Made by a program: the position numbers and the translations under genes. A stretch of 64,000 nt of DNA from Myxococcus sp. CA023 (GTDB lineage: Bacteria > Myxococcota > Myxococcia > Myxococcales > Myxococcaceae): NCBI RefSeq assembly GCF_010998615.1, contig NZ_JAAEAH010000009.1:98696-162695 (forward strand), in the 5' to 3' direction. Positions 16,101 through 24,244 of the stretch are shown one piece after another. The notes under the pieces were generated by a model. The model saw nothing but the letters and a program-made list of their open reading frames with translations. It was not told the origin of the DNA and made no database searches. Positions within the stretch are counted from its first letter, which is position 1; the number at the start of each line of letters is the position of its first letter.

Positions 16101-16407
16101 GTGCATGCAGCGCCTCCGTCGGTTCTCCCAGGAGGGTGTGCAGTTCCGCTTCTGTCAGCCCCGAGGCACGCAGGCGCTCAGCCCAGAGTGAGTCCCGCGT
16201 GAGCGGTTCTTGTTTGCGCCAACGCTCCAGCCTGCGCCGCGCGCGTGCCTCATCCACCGCGCCCAGAGTGCCGCGCATCCGGAGCGATGGCAGCCGTTCT
16301 TCCAAGGCATGGCCCAGCACCCAATGAGACGTCACGCCTTCTCCAATCCAGGCAGCGGCCTGGGGTGTCCGAGTCGTCCTGCGGCGTGTCTGTGAGAGGG
16401 CTTCCAA
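13138..16407 (-). CDS. lanM: LanM bifunctional lanthipeptide synthetase
   Basis: A 1089-residue class II synthetase that dehydrates Ser/Thr in the precursor and adds Cys to form (methyl)lanthionine rings. Residues about 100-650 are the DUF4135 kinase-like dehydratase, with the VYKPRPL phosphate-binding Lys motif and the HYENLI and LVDLETLF catalytic stretches. Residues about 700-1089 are the LanC-type cyclase with zinc ligands in CGWCNGAPG (near 953-958) and LCHGDLGN (near 1001). The TTG at 16407 is the first plausible start; an ATG at 16278 would shorten it by 43 residues. No transporter, protease or immunity gene is adjacent, so export must be encoded elsewhere. Confidence 0.93.
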   Translation of the reverse strand: MEALSQTRRRTTRTPQAAAWIGEGVTSHWVLGHALEERLPSLRMRGTLGAVDEARARRRLERWRKQEPLTRDSLWAERLRASGLTEAELHTLLGEPTEALHARMGAPPPWQRVIEQAYTSEVSPPFSWPEPTPPGAALLGLVEPLVHKAHARLVSALDTCLRDMPEAPFEPEHTARMLLAPLPRMLMPLLGRTLAVELRIAQLEGRLQGDTSEARFQDFAQHLRRRDVALDTLARYPVLARQAVEYVTAWEATGVELMQRLARDAAALWHRFHGGVSPGPLVEAQGGLSDPHRGGRTVFLLRFASGLRLVYKPRPLTTEAAFQQLLSWLNARGLTPPLRTVEVLSSDGYGWMEYVEAAPCQSAEEVRRFHLRQGALVALLYALDVTDIHYENLIAVGEHPVLVDLETLFHPHTLAASIRDVEKQPGAVLNGTVLKSGLLPQPAWRAKDGTEVDFSALGAGEGQLTPLGYLVATAHGTDQLRFERMRMEIPGAANRPRMEGQDDSVAVQADALAQGFSTLYRLLAEHRDALLAPEGPLAAFEHAPVRVLFRGTASYDALLHESMHPHAMGDALDRQRFFDHLWLAVKERPYLAALIPFEQEELQRGDIPRFTALPGSKDLWSGAGRHLPDFFDDSGLERARRRLAGLSPDDHERQLGLLRSALDRVRLAASPGDRPRYPFHDPPEPAHPDVLLAAARRVGERLVALSFSGAGHSHWLSLEMSDTEEWRLVQVGVDFYQGLSGIALVLAQLGALTGEARFTQAARGALRHLTWRLEAAPTQVRGVGLLNGWGGILYALTHLGALWGERALFETAESFVDAMASRVEQDEHLDLGSGCAGALLGLLTLVGQHPSERASRLARVCGEKLLQTATPQSHGMGWLSPATGGQALCGLAHGGAGIALALLRLASATGESRFHTTALEALAYERGRFSPEAGDWPDLRADAGVHGGDGPAFMCGWCNGAPGIGLARISGLPLLDDHRVREEIAAAVRATLAGGLGYNHGLCHGDLGNVLFLLEAARALHDDTLLRRTYQLAGGILQGIESHGYLHGLPDSIETPGLMVGLAGIAHGLLRLAAPERVTDVLSVAPPVS

Positions 16408-16543
16408 TCGCTATCGTTGCATTGCCGCAGGTTCGGATGCCAGGGGGCCTGGCTGGACGGGGTGGGAATGACAGGCTCTGCCCACCACGGAGGTGACGCC
16501 ACTCGCCGTCGCACTGCGTTGCGAACTGCGGCACACTGGGCCG

Positions 16544-17353
16544 ATGCTTCGGCTGCGCCGCATGCTCATCCTCATCCTGGCCACCTTCGGATCGCTCTAC
16601 CTCGTGTTGTGTGTGGCGGTGTTCTCGCTGCAGCGCTCCTTGCTCTACCCGGCTCCCAAGGGCACGCCGCCGCTGGCGGAAGGTGACGGCTTCAGCCGCC
16701 TCCCGTTGGAGGGAGGCTTGTACGTGGACCTGTTCCACCTGCCGGCGCCTCCGGGCGCGCCCACGGTGGTGCACTTCCACGGCAACGGGGAGGAGGTGCT
16801 GACGCAGATTGGCCTGGGCAACTTGATGCAAGCGCGGGGGCTGGGCTTCCTCACCGTCGAGTACCCGGGCTATGGCGCATCACCGGGGCGTCCCACGGAG
16901 GAAGGCATCTACGCCGCAGCGGAAGCGGCGCTCGCCTGGCTGCGCGCGAAGGGTGTGAGCGCCGAGCAGACGGTGCTCAGTGGCCGCAGTCTGGGGACGG
17001 GCGTGGCGGTGGAGATGGCGCGGCGCGGGCACGGTTCGCGGGTCATGCTCGTGAGTCCGTACACGTCCATCCCGGACATCGGGGCCACGGCCTTTCCCTT
17101 CCTGCCCGTCCGCCTGTTGGCCCGGGACCGGTATGACACCGCGTCCAAGGCCGCCGCCGTGAAGCTCCCCGTGCTCATCATCCACGGCGAGGAGGACACC
17201 CTCATCCCCGTGGACATGGGGCGCCGGCTGGGCACGCTCTTCCCCCAGGCCGTCGTGGAGACAGTGGCCGGGGCGGGGCACAACGATGTCCTCGAAGACC
17301 CCGGAAAGGTCTACAGACATCGGATGGCGTCATTCGCGCTGGGAGAACCCTGA
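16544..17353 (+). CDS. membrane-anchored alpha/beta hydrolase (BEM46/ABHD13-like)
   Basis: A 269-residue hydrolase with one N-terminal membrane helix (residues 7-30, MLILILATFGSLYLVLCVAV). The alpha/beta fold follows: VVHFHGNGEEV (oxyanion region), YPGYGASPG, nucleophile Ser in LSGRSLGTG, Asp in IIHGEEDTLIP and His in GAGHNDV. It is like the BEM46/ABHD13 family, whose substrates are mostly unknown. The ATG at 16544 (MLRLRRM) gives a positively charged start before the helix. It faces away from lanM across a 136-base gap, so the two probably share a divergent promoter region without being functionally linked. Confidence 0.87.
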   Translation: MLRLRRMLILILATFGSLYLVLCVAVFSLQRSLLYPAPKGTPPLAEGDGFSRLPLEGGLYVDLFHLPAPPGAPTVVHFHGNGEEVLTQIGLGNLMQARGLGFLTVEYPGYGASPGRPTEEGIYAAAEAALAWLRAKGVSAEQTVLSGRSLGTGVAVEMARRGHGSRVMLVSPYTSIPDIGATAFPFLPVRLLARDRYDTASKAAAVKLPVLIIHGEEDTLIPVDMGRRLGTLFPQAVVETVAGAGHNDVLEDPGKVYRHRMASFALGEP

Positions 17354-17513
17354 GCGGCGGAGCCGGGTGGATTTGACGCTGACGGGGACCGGGCGCACGG
17401 CCCCATGAGCGCTTGGACAGGACCGCGCTCTGGCTTGCTCGAGGCCGTCGCGACTCCTACGCTCCCTGCCGCCGGTGCAGTCCTTGTGCCGGCGTCCACC
17501 GGGAGCCCGCCGC

Positions 17514-18398
17514 ATGTCCAGCCCTACCTCGCCCGTCATCGGCATCATTGGTGGCAGTGGCCTGTACCAGATGGATGGCCTGACGGACGTCGAATGGAAG
17601 AAGGTGACGTCCCCCTTCGGTGAGCCTTCGGACGAGCTGTGCTTCGGCACGCTCGGAGGGCACCACGTCGTCTTCCTGCCGCGTCACGGGCGAGGCCACC
17701 GGCTGGCGCCGACGGACATCAACTTCCGCGCGAACATCGACGCGCTCAAACGCAGCGGGGTGACGGACCTGCTGTCGTTGTCCGCCGTGGGGGGCCTGCG
17801 CGAGGAGTACCCACCGGGCACCTTCGTCGTCGTGGACCAGTTCATCGACCGGACCTTCGCCCGGGACAAGAGCTTCTTCGGCACGGGGCTGGTGGCGCAC
17901 GTCTCCATGGCGAAGCCGGTGTGCTCGCGGCTGGGGGACGCGGTGATTTCCGCGTGCGAGGGCCTGGGCGTCGTCGCGCGCCGGGGCGGCACGTACCTGG
18001 CCATGGAGGGGCCGCAGTTCTCCTCCATCGCGGAGAGCCACGTGTACCGGAGCTGGGGTTGTGACGTCATCGGCATGACGAACATGCCGGAGGCCAAGCT
18101 CGCGAGGGAGGCGGAGCTCTGTTACGCGACGGTGGCCATGGTCACCGACTTCGACTGCTGGCATCCGGACCATGACGCCGTCACGGTGGACCAGGTTGTC
18201 TCCGTGCTGCTGGGCAACGCGGGCAAGGCGAAGGGGCTGGTGAAGAACGTGGTGCCGCTGCTCGGGGCGCATACCGGCTCCTGTGCACAGGGCTGCCACA
18301 AGGCGCTGGACCACGCAGTCATCACCGCGCCCACGGCCTGGGACGCCGCCATGGTGGAGAAGCTGTCCGCGGTGGCGGGCCGGGTGCTGCGCCGATGA
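17514..18398 (+). CDS. mtnP: S-methyl-5'-thioadenosine phosphorylase
   Basis: Phosphorolyses 5'-methylthioadenosine to adenine and methylthioribose-1-phosphate. The 294-residue protein has the phosphate loop GIIGGSGLY, the RHGRGH motif, the AMEGPQFSSIAES segment and GMTNMPEAKLAREAELCYA, all diagnostic of MTAP/PNP family I. The Asp of VTDFDCW favours 6-aminopurines, in keeping with MTAP. ATG at 17514. It overlaps mtnA by four bases (ATGA), beginning a three-gene operon with mtnA and a class II aldolase. Confidence 0.93.
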   Translation: MSSPTSPVIGIIGGSGLYQMDGLTDVEWKKVTSPFGEPSDELCFGTLGGHHVVFLPRHGRGHRLAPTDINFRANIDALKRSGVTDLLSLSAVGGLREEYPPGTFVVVDQFIDRTFARDKSFFGTGLVAHVSMAKPVCSRLGDAVISACEGLGVVARRGGTYLAMEGPQFSSIAESHVYRSWGCDVIGMTNMPEAKLAREAELCYATVAMVTDFDCWHPDHDAVTVDQVVSVLLGNAGKAKGLVKNVVPLLGAHTGSCAQGCHKALDHAVITAPTAWDAAMVEKLSAVAGRVLRR

Positions 18399-19501
18399 AG
18401 GTCCATGGCAAGCCGATGCGCTCCATCTGGCTGGCGCTAGACGCGCAGGCCGCGGAGGCCATTGACCAGACGGGGCTGCCGCATGCGCTCGTCACCGTGC
18501 GGCTGGCGACGCTGGATGAAGCCGCTCATGCCATTCGGAGCATGCAGGTGCGCGGCGCGCCCCTCATCGGTGCCACCGCGGCCTATGGCGTCTGGCTGGC
18601 TTTGCGCGCGGATGCCTCGGACGGCGCGTTGGAGCACGCGCTCGCGGTGCTGCGGGGCACGCGCCCCACCGCCGTGAATCTGCACTGGGCCCTGGATGAC
18701 ATGCGTCAGCTCCTGGCGCCGCTGCCTCCCGCTGAACGGGTGGCTGCCGCGCTTCGCCGCGCGGAGGCCATCAGCGACGAGGACGTGGCCATCAACCGCG
18801 CCATCGGTGCGCACGGCCTGAAGCTCCTGGAGGACGCCTGGGCGCGCAAGGGGCGCCAGGGCCGCCTGGAGGTGCTCACGCACTGCAACGCCGGCTGGTT
18901 GGCCACGGTGGACTTCGGCACCGCGCTTTCGCCCATCTACCAGGCGTACGACGCGGGCATCCCCGTGCACGTCTGGGTGGACGAGACGCGCCCTCGCAAC
19001 CAGGGCGCGCAGCTCACGGCCTGGGAGCTGGGGCAGCACGGCGTCCCGCACACTGTCATCGCGGACAACGTGGGGGGCCACCTGATGCAGCACGGGCAGG
19101 TGGACCTGTGCATCGTCGGCACGGACCGCACCACGGCCCAGGGCGACGTGGCGAACAAGATTGGCACCTACCTCAAGGCACTGGCGGCGAACGACAACGG
19201 CGTGCCCTTCTACGTGGCGCTGCCCTCGCCCACCATCGACTGGACGCTGCGGGATGGGGTGCGTGAGATTCCGATTGAGCAGCGCGACGGCACGGAGCTG
19301 AGCGACGTCACCGGACGGTTGGCGTCGGGCGAGGTGGCCTCGGTGCGGATTACGCCGGAGGGGAGCCCCGCGGCGAACTACGCCTTCGACGTGACGCCCG
19401 CGAGGCTGGTGACGGCGCTCATCACCGAGCGCGGCGTGTGCCCGGCTTCGCACGACGGGCTGCTGTCGCTCTTCCCGGAGCGGCGCGGGAGGGCGGAATG
19501 A
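18395..19501 (+). CDS. mtnA: methylthioribose-1-phosphate isomerase
   Basis: Converts methylthioribose-1-phosphate to methylthioribulose-1-phosphate. The 368-residue protein has the family marks RGAPLIGATAAYG near residue 52, the catalytic Cys in LTHCNAGWLA, DETRPRNQGAQLTAWEL and the catalytic Asp in VGTDRTTAQGDVANKIGTY. It belongs to the eIF2B-alpha-like fold. It is translationally coupled to mtnP upstream and to the aldolase downstream, in both cases by ATGA. The next classical salvage genes (mtnB, mtnC, mtnD) are not in the window. Confidence 0.94.
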   Translation: MKVHGKPMRSIWLALDAQAAEAIDQTGLPHALVTVRLATLDEAAHAIRSMQVRGAPLIGATAAYGVWLALRADASDGALEHALAVLRGTRPTAVNLHWALDDMRQLLAPLPPAERVAAALRRAEAISDEDVAINRAIGAHGLKLLEDAWARKGRQGRLEVLTHCNAGWLATVDFGTALSPIYQAYDAGIPVHVWVDETRPRNQGAQLTAWELGQHGVPHTVIADNVGGHLMQHGQVDLCIVGTDRTTAQGDVANKIGTYLKALAANDNGVPFYVALPSPTIDWTLRDGVREIPIEQRDGTELSDVTGRLASGEVASVRITPEGSPAANYAFDVTPARLVTALITERGVCPASHDGLLSLFPERRGRAE

Positions 19502-20169
19502 GCGGTGCGTGCGAGCACCTCGCCCTGCGCGAGTCGATGATTGCCACCGCGCGGCGGATGAATGCGTCCGCGCTCAACCAGGGAACTTCCGGCAACCTGA
19601 GCGTGCGGGTGGAGGCCGGCTTCCTGCTGACGCCCACCGGCATGGACTACGACTCGCTGGTGCCGGAGGACCTGGTCCTCATGCGCTTCGACGGCAGCCA
19701 CGAGGGTCGCCGGAGTCCGTCCTCGGAGTGGCAGCTCCACCGGGACATCCTGGCTGCCAGGCCGGAGGTGGGCGCGGTGCTGCATGCGCACTCCATGTTC
19801 TGCACCACGCTGGCGTGCCTGCACCGGGACATTCCCGCCTTCCACTACATGGTGTCCGCCGCGGGTGGCACGGACGTGCGCTGCGCGCCCTACGCCACGT
19901 TCGGCACGGCGGAGCTCGCGGCCCACGTGCTGGCCGCGCTGGAAGGGCGCAAGGCCTGCCTGATGGCGAACCACGGCATGGTGGCGGTGGGCAGGGATTT
20001 ACCGGCGGCCTTCAAGCTGGCCGTCGAAGTGGAGACGCTGGCCGCCATGTACTGGCGGGCGCTCCAAGTGGGTGAACCGGTGCTGCTGGACGGCGCGGAG
20101 ATGGCGCGCGTCCTGGAGAAGTTCAAGACGTACGGCCAGCAGCCGACGCCCCCGTCGCGCGAAGAGTGA
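19498..20169 (+). CDS. class II aldolase, FucA-like; probable methylthioribulose-1-phosphate aldolase
   Basis: A 223-residue zinc aldolase. It matches E. coli fuculose-1-phosphate aldolase along its length: NQGTSGNLSVR, LLTPTGMDYDSL, the catalytic Glu in SPSSEWQLH, zinc ligands HAH and the later HG of MANHGMVAVG, YATFGTAELAAHV, and the ending VLEKFKTYG. Class II aldolases coupled to mtnP and mtnA are known (Ald2 of Rhodospirillum rubrum and some E. coli) to split methylthioribulose- or 5-deoxyribulose-1-phosphate into DHAP and an aldehyde. That role fits the operon here, but the substrate is inferred. Its 3' end overlaps the convergent metallophosphoesterase gene by 47 bases. Confidence 0.85.
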   Translation: MSGACEHLALRESMIATARRMNASALNQGTSGNLSVRVEAGFLLTPTGMDYDSLVPEDLVLMRFDGSHEGRRSPSSEWQLHRDILAARPEVGAVLHAHSMFCTTLACLHRDIPAFHYMVSAAGGTDVRCAPYATFGTAELAAHVLAALEGRKACLMANHGMVAVGRDLPAAFKLAVEVETLAAMYWRALQVGEPVLLDGAEMARVLEKFKTYGQQPTPPSREE

Positions 20170-21349
20170 GGACCGTCACCTCTGTCGGCACGCCGATGCG
20201 GAAGGGCAGCCAGTGCCCCGTTCCGCCGGACACATAGAGCTGGTGGTCGCCCTGGCGGTAGCGGCCCAGCATGTACTTGAAGGCGAACCAGAAGGCCGAG
20301 ACACCCAGGAAGGCCACCTGTCCGCCGTGCGTGTGGCCGGCCAGCGTCAGCCGGGCGCCGCGCTCGGCCGCGAGCGGGAAGAAGTCCGGATGGTGCGTCA
20401 GGCAGAGCACCACCTCTTCGGGCGCCACGTCGCGGAAGCCGGCTTCCGCGGACTGCTGCATGCGCGCCGCCTTCACGCGGTGACTACGGCCGGACATGGG
20501 GTAGTCCACGCCGACCACGCGCACGCGCTGGCCGGCGTGCTCGAAGGCATGGGACGTGTCCACCAGCAGGCGCACGGGGCCGCCGCGCGCCTCCACGTCT
20601 GCGTAGGCCTGGAGGATGGCCTCCAGGCCGCGCCAGTGCTCGTGGTTGCCCAGGATGGCGAGCATGCCGTGGCGGGCCTTGCACTCCGACAGCGCCGCCA
20701 TGGTGCCGTCGAGTTGGTCCAGGTCGTCGATGAGGTCCCCCGTCATCACCTGGAGGTCCACCTTGGCGTCGTTCATCGCCCGCACGGCGTCTTGCAGGTA
20801 CTGGGTGTCGATGAACGTGCCGACGTGGACGTCCGTAATCTGGCCGATGCGGAACCCGTCCATTGCCGGAGGCAGGCCGGAGAGGTGGATGTCGACCTCG
20901 CGGACGGAGAACTGCGTGTAGCCGTTGGCGAGCCCCACCGAACTCGTCCCGGCCGCCAGCAGTGGCACCGCGCGGCCGGCGTTCGTCAGCAGGTTGCGGC
21001 GCGCCATGTTCACCGGCGGGGCGGGGTTGGCCTCGGGCGCGGTGAGGGGCGGCTCCTTACGGGCGGGCCGGTCCAGCCACCTGCGCAGCAGGAGGAAGGG
21101 CGCGCCAGTGAGGACAATCATGATGATGGCGATGGACCAGCCCACGGAGAAGACGCGCAGGGCCGCATCCCCCACGGGAAGCTGCGCGTGCCGTCCGGCC
21201 ACCGCGGAGTAGAGCCACGCCACCAGGGACAGGAAGGTCCCCAGCGCGAAGACGCCCAGGCGCCACTTTCGGAGCAGGCCGGGCCACAGCGACCGGAGCA
21301 CGGCCCAGGCGCCGACGTTGAAGACGAGGAGGAACAGCAGCCTGCCCAT
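20123..21349 (-). CDS. membrane-anchored metallophosphoesterase
   Basis: A 408-residue calcineurin-like phosphoesterase. Four hydrophobic segments in the first 110 residues anchor it in the membrane. The metal-binding motifs are complete: GQITDVHVG, TGDLIDD, LGNHEHW, THHPDFF and LAGHTHGGQ. Relatives (YkuE/YaeI group) act on lipid-linked phosphates or UDP-sugars, but the substrate here cannot be told. The ATG at 21349 (MGRLLFLLVF) starts directly at the first helix; an ATG at 21385 would add 12 residues. Its end overlaps the aldolase gene tail-to-tail. Confidence 0.88.
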   Translation of the reverse strand: MGRLLFLLVFNVGAWAVLRSLWPGLLRKWRLGVFALGTFLSLVAWLYSAVAGRHAQLPVGDAALRVFSVGWSIAIIMIVLTGAPFLLLRRWLDRPARKEPPLTAPEANPAPPVNMARRNLLTNAGRAVPLLAAGTSSVGLANGYTQFSVREVDIHLSGLPPAMDGFRIGQITDVHVGTFIDTQYLQDAVRAMNDAKVDLQVMTGDLIDDLDQLDGTMAALSECKARHGMLAILGNHEHWRGLEAILQAYADVEARGGPVRLLVDTSHAFEHAGQRVRVVGVDYPMSGRSHRVKAARMQQSAEAGFRDVAPEEVVLCLTHHPDFFPLAAERGARLTLAGHTHGGQVAFLGVSAFWFAFKYMLGRYRQGDHQLYVSGGTGHWLPFRIGVPTEVTVLTLRATGASAAGRTS

Positions 21350-21454
21350 TGACGGTGCTCCCTTGGCGTGAAGGGGAACAGTCATAGCCGGGGCGGGCGA
21401 CATGCGCCGCAGGAAGTGGCTGGAGCTGGAAGGAATATTCCGTCCCCGGGCCCC

Positions 21455-21988
21455 TCAGCCCCGGCTGGGACTGGCCATCCGCAGGTGGGCGTGGAGCGTC
21501 TCCGTGCGCAGGTAGAGGAACTGGGCATCGCCAAAGGCCAGGGCGTCGCCGTCGTTGAGCATCCGGTCCTGGTCCGGCCCCAGCGGGGAGGCGTTGACCC
21601 AGGTGCCATTCATGGAACCCAGGTCACGCACCGAGCAATCACCGGCCTGGGCGTGCCACCGCAGCGTCGCGTGCTGCTTGGACACGGACGGGTCGGGTAC
21701 CACCAGGGAGCAGCCTTCGATGCGCCCCACGGAGAACTCCTCTCCCTCCGCCTCCGGCCTGAGGAAGTGGACCTCCAGGGCATCGAACCCGCGCAGCATG
21801 ACGAACAGCCGGTCCACGAGCCGTGTCCGGTGGGCCATGCCCACGGTGCGTGCCTCGCCGAGCCGCATGGCCACCTGTTGGAAGACGGGCTCGGGAGGTT
21901 GTTGGACCAGCACGACGCGGCCGGATGCTTCGAGGAAGGCCTCCAGGGTGGCCAGGGCGAACGGGCGCAGTTGCTTGACGGACGGCAT
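21455..21988 (-). CDS. FHA-domain protein
   Basis: A 177-residue cytosolic protein. The N-terminal half is helical with no clear family. Residues 85-165 form a forkhead-associated domain, which binds phosphothreonine peptides: FSVGRIEGCSLVVPDPSVSK, then QHATLRW, and DLGSMNGTWVN with the conserved Ser/Asn. Myxobacteria have many Ser/Thr kinases, and FHA proteins of this size often read their output. No kinase is adjacent, so the partner is unknown. It is transcribed divergently from the lipase-like lipoprotein. Confidence 0.88.
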   Translation of the reverse strand: MPSVKQLRPFALATLEAFLEASGRVVLVQQPPEPVFQQVAMRLGEARTVGMAHRTRLVDRLFVMLRGFDALEVHFLRPEAEGEEFSVGRIEGCSLVVPDPSVSKQHATLRWHAQAGDCSVRDLGSMNGTWVNASPLGPDQDRMLNDGDALAFGDAQFLYLRTETLHAHLRMASPSRG

Positions 21989-22186
21989 GGTGCCCGCACC
22001 TTAAACCGCGTTGCGAGAAGTTGGCGCGGGACTGCCGCCCTCCCTCGCGGAGTGTCCACCGTCTGTCGGGAGCCGCGCCGTCCTTCCGCGCCATGACGCG
22101 CGCGACCTTTCTTGGGGGAAATGCGTCCGCTTTCATCGCGCCGGGGCAGCTGAACCCCTTCCGCGAAGCCCTCCAGGAGCGACGAC

Positions 22187-24232
22187 ATGATGATGCGGAT
22201 GAAGCGGTATGGCGCTGGACTGTTGACGGCATGGTTGCTGGCGGTGGCTCCCGCCTGTGGCGACTCGGATGAAGGCGCGCCACCGGACGCGGGATTGCCC
22301 GACGCGGGCGACAGTGGGATTCCGGATGGGGGAGACAGCGGCACGCCCGATGCGGGTGAGGAGCTGCCTCCGCTGCTGGTGCCCGCGGGCTGCAACCCGC
22401 TGGCCTCCGAGCATGACTGCCTCCTGCCATACCCCTCCGACTACTTCCTTGAAGAGGATGTGGCGCTGCCGTCCGGCCACCGGGTTCGGCTCTCCGAGGC
22501 GGCGAAGCTGAAGGCTCCGGACGGGGCCGCGTTCGACTTCACGGACCTCCATCCGGCGGACGGTTACTCCCATGGCACGCAGGTGCTCGCGCTCTTTCCG
22601 GACGGTGTGGATGACGCGCGCCTGCCGTCGGTGACGAGCCCCACCGCCGCGACGAACGGGAACACGGTGTTCCTCGACGCGGAGCGCGGCGAGGGCGTGC
22701 TCCACTTCGCGGAGCTGGACCCCAGGGCTCCGGACGACGCGCGCCGCGCCTTGCTGCTGCGGCCCGTGGTGCGGCTGCGCAACACGGCCCGCTACATCAT
22801 CGCCCTGCGCGGGCTGACGGCGAAGGACGGCACGCCCGTGCCGGTGCCCGAGGGCTTCCGACGCATCCGGGATGGCCAGACGGCGGGAGACCCGCTGCTG
22901 GCGCCCCTGGCCGCCAGGTACGAAGCGGACATCTTCCCGGCGCTGGAGGCCGCGGGCGTTCCCCGCTCGGAACTCCAGCTCGCGTGGGATTTCACCACCG
23001 AGTCGCAAGAGGGCGTCACGCAGGACATGCTCCAGGTCCGCCGCCTGGCGATGGAGGCGCTGGAGGCCACGCCCCCCGCCGTCACGGTGACGGAAGTGCG
23101 AGATGACGTGGACGCCAACGTCGCCCGGCGCATCACCGGCACCCTGCGGGTCCCGCTCTTCATGGAGAGCGACCAGCCCGGTGCGCTGCTCGCCCGTGAC
23201 GAGGACGGCCGTGTGCGCCGCAATGGCGACGCGGAGGTGCCCTTCACGCTCCAGATTCCTCGCAGCGTCTGGGGGCAGTCGGTGGCGCCGGTGCGCTTCC
23301 TCCAGTACGGCCACGGCTTCTTCGGCCGGCAGGCGGAGGCGGATGGCTCCTTCGTCCGGCCCTTCATCCAGGCCACGCGGATGGTGGTGCTGACGGTGGA
23401 CTGGTGGGGCATGTCGCAGACGGACGCGCCGGGCGTGCTCCAGGCGATGGCGGGCAACCCTGGCCAGACGATGCGCTTCACCGACCGCGTCCACCAGGGC
23501 ATGGTGAATCAGCTCGCCGTGACGTACGCGGCTCGGACGACCCTGGGGGCGCTGGCCGAGCTGCAGGACGACGGCGTGCGCGTCTTTGACCCGGAGCAGA
23601 CGTACTTCTACGGCATCAGCCAGGGTCACATCCTGGGCGGAACGTACGTCGCGCTGTCGCCGCACGTCTCGCGCGCCGTGTTCAGCGTGGGCGGGGCGGA
23701 CTTCTCGCTGATGATGTTCCGCGCCCGGCCCTTCGGCATGTTCCTGGATGCGATTGCCCAGACGGTGCCGGACGCGCTCGACCAGCAGAAGTTCGCGGCG
23801 CTGACGCAGACGTCCTTCGACCGCATCGACCCGCTCACCTATGCGCCGCACGTGCTCGGCGACCTGTATCCCGGAGCGCCCGCGTCGCGCCGGGTGCTGG
23901 TGCAGTACGGCCTGGGGGATGCGCAGGTTCCCAACGTGGCCACCGAGCTGCATGCCCGCGCCATGGGCTTGACGCAGCAACTGCCCGCCACTTGGCGCGT
24001 GCCCATGCTGCCCGCGGCAGAGGGAACGGTGGCGGGTTCGGCGCTGGTGCAGTTCGACTTCGGGCTACCGCCGCCGCTGCCCGGAACCGTTGCGGACCTG
24101 CCGGCCGCCGACAATGCCGTTCACGAAGGCGTGCGCCGGGACGACGACGGACGGGCGCAGGTGGACCGGTTCCTGCGGCCAAACGGACAGGTGGAGGTCA
24201 CCTGCGACGGCATCTGCATTGGTGGCAACTAG
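22187..24232 (+). CDS. secreted lipase-like lipoprotein
   Basis: A 681-residue lipoprotein with a signal ending in APAC near residue 24, followed by an Asp/Gly/Pro-rich linker (PDAGDSGIPDGGDSGTPDAG) typical of myxobacterial surface proteins. The large C-terminal part resembles bacterial virulence-factor lipase-type proteins: GHGFFGRQ near residue 370 (oxyanion region), and a nucleophile elbow YGISQGHILGG near residue 475. It probably hydrolyses an ester at the outer membrane or outside the cell. Two ATGs (22187 and 22190) and an ATG at 22199 are possible starts; the longest is given. A 17-base-stem hairpin follows the stop. Confidence 0.82.
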   Translation: MMMRMKRYGAGLLTAWLLAVAPACGDSDEGAPPDAGLPDAGDSGIPDGGDSGTPDAGEELPPLLVPAGCNPLASEHDCLLPYPSDYFLEEDVALPSGHRVRLSEAAKLKAPDGAAFDFTDLHPADGYSHGTQVLALFPDGVDDARLPSVTSPTAATNGNTVFLDAERGEGVLHFAELDPRAPDDARRALLLRPVVRLRNTARYIIALRGLTAKDGTPVPVPEGFRRIRDGQTAGDPLLAPLAARYEADIFPALEAAGVPRSELQLAWDFTTESQEGVTQDMLQVRRLAMEALEATPPAVTVTEVRDDVDANVARRITGTLRVPLFMESDQPGALLARDEDGRVRRNGDAEVPFTLQIPRSVWGQSVAPVRFLQYGHGFFGRQAEADGSFVRPFIQATRMVVLTVDWWGMSQTDAPGVLQAMAGNPGQTMRFTDRVHQGMVNQLAVTYAARTTLGALAELQDDGVRVFDPEQTYFYGISQGHILGGTYVALSPHVSRAVFSVGGADFSLMMFRARPFGMFLDAIAQTVPDALDQQKFAALTQTSFDRIDPLTYAPHVLGDLYPGAPASRRVLVQYGLGDAQVPNVATELHARAMGLTQQLPATWRVPMLPAAEGTVAGSALVQFDFGLPPPLPGTVADLPAADNAVHEGVRRDDDGRAQVDRFLRPNGQVEVTCDGICIGGN

Positions 24233-24244
24233 CGCAGGGCCAGA

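Noticed and set aside
16408..16543. A sigma-54-like promoter (TGGCAT...TGC) before lanM
   Set aside because: The GG and GC elements are 11 bases apart rather than 10, so it does not fit the strict spacing.
19498..20169. Methylthioribulose-1-phosphate dehydratase (MtnB) as identity of the third mtn-operon gene
   Set aside because: MtnB and FucA share a fold, but the segments PSSEWQLH, YATFGTAELAAHV and the ending VLEKFKTYG match FucA-type aldolases closely.
22133..23980. A 615-codon open frame on the minus strand, opposite the lipase-like lipoprotein gene
   Set aside because: It is rich in Arg, His and Gly with no domain and mirrors the codon positions of the real gene, as expected for GC-rich DNA. 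The plus-strand frame has a signal peptide and a nucleophile motif.
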